Origin: Ampullaceana balthica
Taxonomy: Eukaryota; Mollusca; Gastropoda; Lymnaeidae
Assembly (NCBI GenBank): GCA_944989445.1
Contig: CALYLW010000569.1
Location: forward strand, 290,214-354,213
Direction of reading: 5' to 3'
Length of the DNA: 64,000 bases
A program made the translations under genes and the position numbers. Positions 58,140-64,000 of this stretch are shown here, piece by piece (the stretch's first letter is position 1; every line of letters begins with the position of its first letter). The notes under the pieces were generated by a model that saw nothing but the letters and a program-made list of their open reading frames with translations, was not told the DNA's origin and searched no databases.

Positions 58140-60472
58140 AACTTCAAGTATAGTCGGCCCAGTAAAGCTTAATATTTAATATAGTTATTTGAAGATCGAA
58201 ACCTACTAATATTGTTCCATCATATGTCACATAATTACATTTGCTCATGTGACTGTGGGTATGTAAATGTCATGAGTTTCCAAAAATAGATATTAAATAA
58301 TAAAATCTGAAGTTACTGGATATAAATATGGAACATTAGTTTTTCTGTTTTCAATTATTTATTTAAAAGCTTAACAGCTATATAAATTATTTTTCATTTT
58401 TTAATGAATAATGAAAAAATGAAATTTAATTATCTTAACTTTAACGTTCATGGGTGATTTATGAACACATGATTTATAGTGGAGTTTTCATTGTGAATTA
58501 TTATTAACACAATTGTAAAAATAACTATGTTTTAATAAAATATTATTTTTATAAAATGTATAGTTAAGTACTTGTATCTTTATTTTGGGTTAGATGTTTA
58601 CCCTGAATGAAGTAGTTTGCATTTATTTTTCTTTTATACTCTTAACATTTGACACATAAATTTAGTGTAAACAATATGTATGATAATTCAATTACTTTCC
58701 TATTTTTGTTATTCATCTAAATCTAAGTGTATTTGTAATATTTCTGTATACTCTTCACACTTAATTTTTCTGTAGCTTATATAATCATCAACAAATAACA
58801 TAACTTTTGCTATTGATGACATGCTGTTTGTTAAATAATCTATGCAAATTAGAATTAAATTAGGGGGGTGGTAGGGGGAACTACAAAATGTTCTTGTGGA
58901 ACTTCTGAGTTTATCATTTTGAGTGATGATTTAAAGCCAATATTTTTTAGATACTGTTCTGTGCTTCTTATCAAATCTTGAAGCTACTTATACTTATATT
59001 AGGGAACAGGTATACCCAAGTGTTTGTGCATACTTTATCTATTCTTAAAGAAATAAGTGTTATAAATTTTGATTATAGGAAAGTATTACGTTTTTAAAAA
59101 ATTATAAATATTAGCAAGTGCTATTTCTCATTATATTAAAATTTTCAAATAATACATGTAGATACGTATATATAAATACAAAAATGTATATATATATTTA
59201 ATGTTATTTGTTTAATTTGATTTTCTAAATATTATTTAAAGATATATTATAATATGTTTTCTAAGTATGAGTATAAGCAAAGTCATTTATTTTATTGTTT
59301 AAATATTAATACCACATATTCTTAACACAATTCTTTGAAAAATTATGATGTAACATTGCATGCAGCATAATCACACAAGTATCATCCATAATAAGGTCCA
59401 TACATGCATTAAAATGTATTACTCACATACAAATAGGTTTATAGAGGTTTTTCTTTAATGTAAACAAAAAACAGACATTGAATTTTTTTTTCTTGAATAA
59501 TTTTTTTTCAAAAAATGTGTTAAAATATTAATTAGATGAGTTAATTTCCTTTTAAATTTGTATCAATAAAGGATTATGTTCATTATTGCAATTAAATCAT
59601 TAATGCTTCTTTTAACTTCATCTTGTTGTATTTGATATTTAAACAAGAATACATTTCACATAACTATAATTACTATAAACTATTTTATTGTCTTATATCA
59701 TCATGTATTTTGAGTTTAAAACTCCTTTCTAGCACACAGAAATAATTTGTGTTTATAAAAAATGAAGGCAACAAAAAATTATATTAATTTAGTTTTAAAA
59801 CTTGAACTATTTTCAAACTTAACATGTAACAGGAAAACTATTAACACTCAACTGTAAAAACAATAACATTTAGCAGTAAATTATTAACACTTAACAGTAA
59901 ATTATTAACACTTAGCAGTAAAACTTTGTTTCTTCATTTTGATTAAATGTCATGAGTGCTTAATTCAACCGTTTGTTTACAATCTCATTTTAAATGGCAA
60001 TTTCTTTGTAGCTTGTTGTCATTTGGTTATGTTGGGTGATGAAATTGGCAAAGAACAATCATCTTGATCCATAAATGAATTTGACCTTTCCATTTTTTCT
60101 GGTCCATCATTTACCAAAAGTTTTAGAATGTTTAATTTCATTCCTAGATTTAGCCTCTTTGGTATTTTATGAAGATGTGTTTGCAGAGTCATGACACTGT
60201 TTTTGTTTTTTCAGCTCCTCCATCTAACTTTCCTCCAAATGATTCAGGTGATAATAGCTTCTGACTTATCCGTTACCATTTTTCTTTTCCTTTGAATGTT
60301 TGGTGTTTTCAAAGGTATATCATGTGTTCTAGAGAGAGGGTATTTTTGAGCTGCTTCTCAAAATATACCAACATGTTGTGATTCCTAATTATTGATATTA
60401 TCATTAAAATCAGTGTGAATTACATGTAGGTTTTTTGTTTTTGGCCATAACATTTTCTTTTCTCTCTTCTCC

Positions 60473-60718
60473 TTAATTTATGTCAGCAAACTGTATATAA
60501 CTCTTACTTTGTATTGAAGAGAACACATCCAACAGGAATAGTATATGGTAATAGAATTTCCATGAAGAGTTTTGTCCATTAAATGTAGGTAAACTATCTG
60601 TAAGAGTAGAGGTATTGTTGTTTTTAAAATGTTCTTTACAAAAGTTTTCTCCCAAGCTTTGCCATTTTGTTTCTACAACATTGGCTGAAAAGAAGAAAAA
60701 TGTTCTTTTTACACACAT
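60473..60718 (-). CDS. MADF/Myb-like DNA-binding gene of the Harbinger element
   Basis: 81 codons on the minus strand. VETKWQSLGENFCKEHFK (residues 15-32) and SSWKFYYHILFLLDVFSS (residues 51-68) are the W..L...F..E and S.W.yy..L.FL blocks of MADF/Myb-SANT-like domains. PIF/Harbinger elements carry such an accessory gene, which helps bring the transposase to DNA. The first helix of the domain, normally upstream, is not joined in this frame. Downstream on the minus strand (60,300-60,060) only broken pieces are seen. Probably decayed. Confidence 0.6.
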   Translation of the reverse strand: MCVKRTFFFFSANVVETKWQSLGENFCKEHFKNNNTSTLTDSLPTFNGQNSSWKFYYHILFLLDVFSSIQSKSYIQFADIN

Positions 60719-61805
60719 TGTTTAAAAAAATATATATAAATTAGTCTTGAAAATTATTTTTATACATAATAAATTCTTAAAGTTTAAGTTAAAAAACAAA
60801 TTTTTAAAAATTACCACTTTGATAAAAAATTGAATAAATTATTCAACAGTTACATGTTTATTGTTAAATATAGTTTAAAAAAATCGATTTTATTTTTACG
60901 ATATGTAAAACTACAGTGTAACAGAGTAGTTTTCGTTAAATTTTAAAACTTGTTGTTTTCTTTCCATGAAGTATAAAATATTAAAACATTTTAAATATTA
61001 ATTTTGAACTTAATATTATGGGATATTTACCTAATGCTACATTTAATATAACATTCAAACATTTAATTATAATCGTGATAGTAGATTATAGGTATATATA
61101 ACATATGCAAAATAATTGTAATTTTATGATAAATATTTTTAAAATTTAAATTATTTAGCCTGGCGAGTGCCGCCTTCGCAGCTCAACTCGATGAACCAAA
61201 TTATCCAATTGGGCAACACAAAAAATAATAACTCTTAAGAAAGAAGATTTCTACATTGGCATGCGACAATGGCGATGTAAATCACAGAAGATAAATGAAA
61301 TACACACTTTGTTATTTCGCATAAATTATAAAACAGTAGCTTATTTTGAACAAAAATACAATTACACTATTTTATGGTAAAACATATTTCATAGTAAGTT
61401 TAGTTAATTTTTTTTGGTTTTAAACTACTCAAAAAATAAATTGCGCTGAAATAAGAAATTACCTAATTTTTGTTTAAAATGAAAATATAATATTTTAATT
61501 TTAACTATTGAACTTTCAAAAATCATGCATGTAAGTCATTTCTTTTTCAATAAATTATCATTTACACACATACAATTTGACGATCTTGTAAAAATGTCCA
61601 CCATTTTGTTGAATTTTAAAGCAGATTCGCGCTATATACTATATCGCTGTAAAATCAAATTATTCGCGCTTTATACCAGCGTGTACTAGCGTTTTTGACT
61701 CTTCCAAAAACACTATGTTATTGCATTTGTTTTTCAAGAGTTTTCAGAGGCGCGTTCGCATGTATACTACTACATTGGCGATTCGCGTGCAGTGTAGCCA
61801 CAGCC

Positions 61806-62296
61806 TGATATGTTAGAGACACGTTTATATCGTATCTTCACGCTAACGCCGGGAATTTCCCAATTCTCACTTGAAACACTAGTTGGCACTATCACTTTAA
61901 ATCTTGTATTTACCGCAACTTTGGAAATCAATTTTACACATTTAGATTTGTTAGTCATGTATTTGATTTAACATTCACTTTGCTCAGCGCCAACAGGAGC
62001 ACTATTTTTCAAATTTAGTTAAAATTAACGTAATCACAGGTTTGATTAAAACCGCTTAACCATTAAAAAATTTGACATCCTCAAAGAAACGCAAGTAGTT
62101 ATATAATTAAAACGATATTCCTTATACTCAAATTATGATACTTAAATTTTTAAAAATGACTTCTTTGAAAACAAAATCAAATCGTTTTTAAACGTTAAAT
62201 TCTAAAGGAACGAAAGATAACTCGTATTTTGTAATTGTTGATTTGATTAACAGCCCTGGTAGCCTGATTAAAACGAGACCTTGCTGTTTAAAGAAA
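61806..62296 (+). other. Right half of the F4 upstream region
   Basis: It aligns to F3 34,263-34,762 (TGTTAGAGACACGTTTATAT, GAAACACTAGTTGGCACTAT, GTAATTGTTGATTTGATT). Likely promoter and 5' UTR of F4. The exact transcription start cannot be read. Confidence 0.55.
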
Positions 62297-62488
62297 ATGC
62301 CACCGACAAAAAGACAGCCGGAGATTGTTGATCGTGAATTAAAGGTCTACACTAGAGATTCTCCCCAGACCGGTGTCCACACTACGGCATCAGAACAACA
62401 ACCTTATTCGTGGGCTAATCTTCCAGCGCCTGCCTTAGAGAACATTCTAGAAAAGTTGGCCGATGCCGATAGGTTTTCGATGGCACAG
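62297..62488 (+). CDS. F4: F-box exon 1 (gene continues beyond the window)
   Basis: 64 codons, the same length as F3 exon 1, ending CAG|GTAACG in phase 0. It reads MPPTKRQPEIVDREL, then TGVHTTASEQQPYSWANLPA and PALENILEKLADADRFSMAQ, where the F-box starts at SWANLP. An in-frame upstream ATG (62,243) exists, but the ATG at 62,297 aligns with the start of F3, so I prefer it. Exon 2 is expected about 1.3 kb or more downstream. Within the window the intron is interrupted by a hAT MITE and a LINE fragment, and exon 2 is not seen. Confidence 0.75.
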
Positions 62489-62516
62489 GTAACGACTGCT
62501 GTGTGTCAGTATGAGA

Positions 62517-62721
62517 CAGTGATGGCGAACCTATGGCACGCGTGCCACAACCGGCACGCAGAGCCTCATCAGCCGGCACGCGACTAAAATATTACTTCCT
62601 TAATCAAACGAGCCCAGAAAAATCCCTTTTTTTTTCATTGGAGTGTTGGCACTTTGCTATATAAATAAATGGGTTAAATTTCAAGTTCGGGCACGCGACT
62701 CCAAAAGGTTCACCATCACTG
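62517..62721. mobile_element. 205-bp Charlie-type hAT MITE in F4 intron 1
   Basis: Termini CAGTGATGGCGAACCTATGG and AAAAGGTTCACCATCACTG are inverse, with hAT CAG...CTG ends. The flanks GTATGAGA / GTATAAGA (62,509-62,516 and 62,722-62,729) differ at one of eight bases, and the F3 intron shows the empty site (CAGTATAAGATATTAGAGC, 34,972). The TIR type is that of Charlie-like hAT elements. Confidence 0.85.
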
Positions 62722-63059
62722 GTATAAGATTTTAGAGCTATATTTGCTTTTTGTGTATTATAGTTTACCTTTTAACCTGGTTATGTCTCATCTTGCATTT
62801 TTTTCATGCATTACATTGGAATTAAGATATGTGTTTGTGAAATGAGAAGTTAATACTTCATTGATATTTTATAATGAAAATAATTGCTCAGATAGTCTAT
62901 TCATTGAATGTGACAGTTGCACAAAACGCAGAAAATAAATTATATTGCCGTAGCCTTTGTCCAAGTGGTTGCTATTTTAAATTGCTACAAGATTTTGCGT
63001 TTTTAAATATACATGATTAATAATTAATGTGTTTAATTTCTTCTTGTATCGATCACTTC

Positions 63060-63440
63060 CTTATGAGTTCGACTAAAGTAATTGCCATTGTGGGTTCTAA
63101 TCTTGTGACTATCTTCTATATTCAAATTAAGTGATTTCCCTTGTAGCTTCTACCAAAGTTTTTGCCCATGTGATTTATACTCAAGTAATTGGTCTTGCAA
63201 GTTCTACCAAAGTTAATGCCCTTGTGATTTCTACTCAAGGGACTGCCCTTGTTGATTAATACTCATATAATATGCCCTTGTGGGTTCAACTCAAATGATT
63301 GTCCTTGTGACTTCTACTACAGTAATTGCCCTTATGTGGTCTAATCAAATGATTGCTTTTGTAGGTTCATCCCAAGTGATTGCCCCTGTGGGTTCCACGC
63401 AAGAAATTGTCCTTGTGGATCCTACACTTGTTGATGCCTT
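63060..63440 (+). repeat. Degenerate ~25-bp periodic repeat in F4 intron 1
   Basis: Counterpart of 35,380-35,850: GTAATTGCCATTGTGGGTTC, TAATTGGTCTTGCAAGTTCT and similar units. Shared position and flanks (TTAATTGCCAAG-TAATAAAT after it) show it predates the F3/F4 duplication. Confidence 0.75.
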
Positions 63441-63514
63441 TGTTTGTTTGTTTTTCTCTTTTGTAAAGTGTCTCAAAATATTTTTAATTGCCAAGGTAAT
63501 AAATTAGTCTACCA

Positions 63515-64000
63515 TCAGTGACGTCGACAGAGGGGGGAAAGGGGGGGGGGCAAATGTACAAGTAGCTTCGTATGGGACAATGCTCAGTTCTCATTCTAGT
63601 TATGAGCCTCTGATTGCTACGTCCAATTTTCCACCAGGAATCGCTTTTGCTCGGTCGCGGCATGTATTGGAATACTTTTCTGGCCGTGCTTCCAGACGCC
63701 CAGCCCTGGAGCCATTTCTCTCGGAAATGGTCCTTAAGCCACGATATGACCCCCAGCTGGGTCATCGGGCGATCGGGTTGGGGCTGAGCTGAACCTTCTC
63801 TCGCCAACTTATCGACCCTGTCTGAATGAGTCTCGCCACTGTGCCCAGTGATGTACTGAAGGACTACTTTTCCACCTCGTGCTAGGATTTCACCTACTGT
63901 TTCCAAAATGACGCTGACCGTTTACGTCTCCAGAGAGGATCGACCCACAGTCTCGAGCGAAAACCGTGAGTCGGTGAAAACTACGACGGTCGGGAAAACC
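63515..64000 (-). mobile_element. LINE RNase H domain fragment, minus strand
   Basis: On the minus strand the window edge begins with a VVVFTDSR stretch (RNase H catalytic Asp), then a frameshift. The frame 63,906-63,515 reads ITGHSGETHSDRVDKLAREG, the His/Asp end of an RNase H as in I/R1/Jockey-type LINEs. A WLKDHFREKWLQGW...KVFQYMPRPSK tail follows. It ends near a poly-G run at 63,540. It continues beyond the window, so the element's size is unknown. Confidence 0.7.

Larger units (their letters stand above)
56504..61805. mobile_element. 5.3-kb PIF/Harbinger element with two decayed genes
   Basis: The TIRs GGCTGTGGCTACACTGCGCG (56,504) and CGTGCAGTGTAGCCACAGCC (to 61,805) match over 22 bp with one mismatch. 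It contains a DDE transposase remnant on the plus strand and a MADF/Myb-like gene on the minus strand, the pair expected for PIF/Harbinger. It splits the F4 upstream region, whose empty site is F3 34,240-34,270. The target duplication is unclear (TTA on the left, TGA on the right). The rest of the interior, including 58,150-60,000, is AT-rich with nothing recognisable. Confidence 0.8.

Overview
This is a eukaryotic, strongly AT-rich window with intron-containing genes, degenerate transposons, microsatellites and one assembly gap (positions 41,159-41,897 are N). The best guess for the source is a mollusc, probably a gastropod. The grounds are the tRNA-derived SINE, whose tail resembles repeats I associate with planorbid snails, and the mix of Penelope, Jockey/CR1-like and RTE-like LINEs, hAT, PIF/Harbinger and Helitron elements. 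That assignment is inference only. No bacterial operons, CRISPR array or rRNA are present.

The host genes belong to one tandemly duplicated family of F-box proteins with an LRR-like body resembling FBXO33/FBXO39. Four plus-strand copies can be traced. F1 has exons from 5,421 to 16,366/16,891, plus an older alternative first exon ending at 1,736. F2 has exons from 24,136 to 30,322, plus an alternative first exon at 21,543-21,704. F3 has exons from 34,763 to 46,109, with exon 6 apparently inside the gap and a possible last exon at 49,898. Only exon 1 of F4 (62,297-62,488) is inside the window. I assembled each model by joining exons at GT/AG borders. Exon lengths and phases agree between copies (exon 4 is 165 nt and exon 5 is 121 nt in F1, F2 and F3), which is the strongest evidence that the models are right. 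These proteins would be expected to act as substrate receptors of SCF (SKP1-cullin-F-box) ubiquitin ligases.

F1 and F2 are segmental duplicates that include about 1.5 kb upstream of exon 1a. A third copy of that upstream module (50.4-53.7 kb) has no exons attached. F3 and F4 form a second subfamily with their own shared upstream region and a shared intron-1 repeat.

Almost everything else is mobile DNA inserted into this cluster. 1.8-4.8 kb: MITEs, LINE 3' ends and an LTR-like repeat between the two F1 first exons. 9.9-14.4 kb: two LINEs inside F1 intron 6. 15.1-15.5 kb: two SINEs. 16.9-18.8 kb: a 2-kb imperfect palindrome. 21.7-23.7 kb: a MITE with an exact 8-bp target duplication and a truncated Penelope element between the F2 first exons. 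24.6-25.4 kb: LINE ends and TA arrays. 32-34 kb: a 32-bp minisatellite, a MITE and a foldback hairpin. 37.2-39.0 kb: Helitron ends in F3 intron 3. 42.4-44.5 kb: minisatellites. 44.7-45.8 kb: a foldback element holding LINE and retrotransposon gag fragments. 46.4-49.8 kb: a hAT element with another inverted-repeat element nested in it. 50.4-56.4 kb: the orphan upstream module, a C-type-lectin-like fragment, a Helitron and a tandem array. 56.5-61.8 kb: a two-gene PIF/Harbinger element splitting the F4 upstream region. 62.5 kb: a small Charlie-type hAT MITE. 63.5-64.0 kb: a LINE RNase H fragment.

Every transposon coding region seen is broken by stops or frameshifts, apart from short domain-sized stretches.
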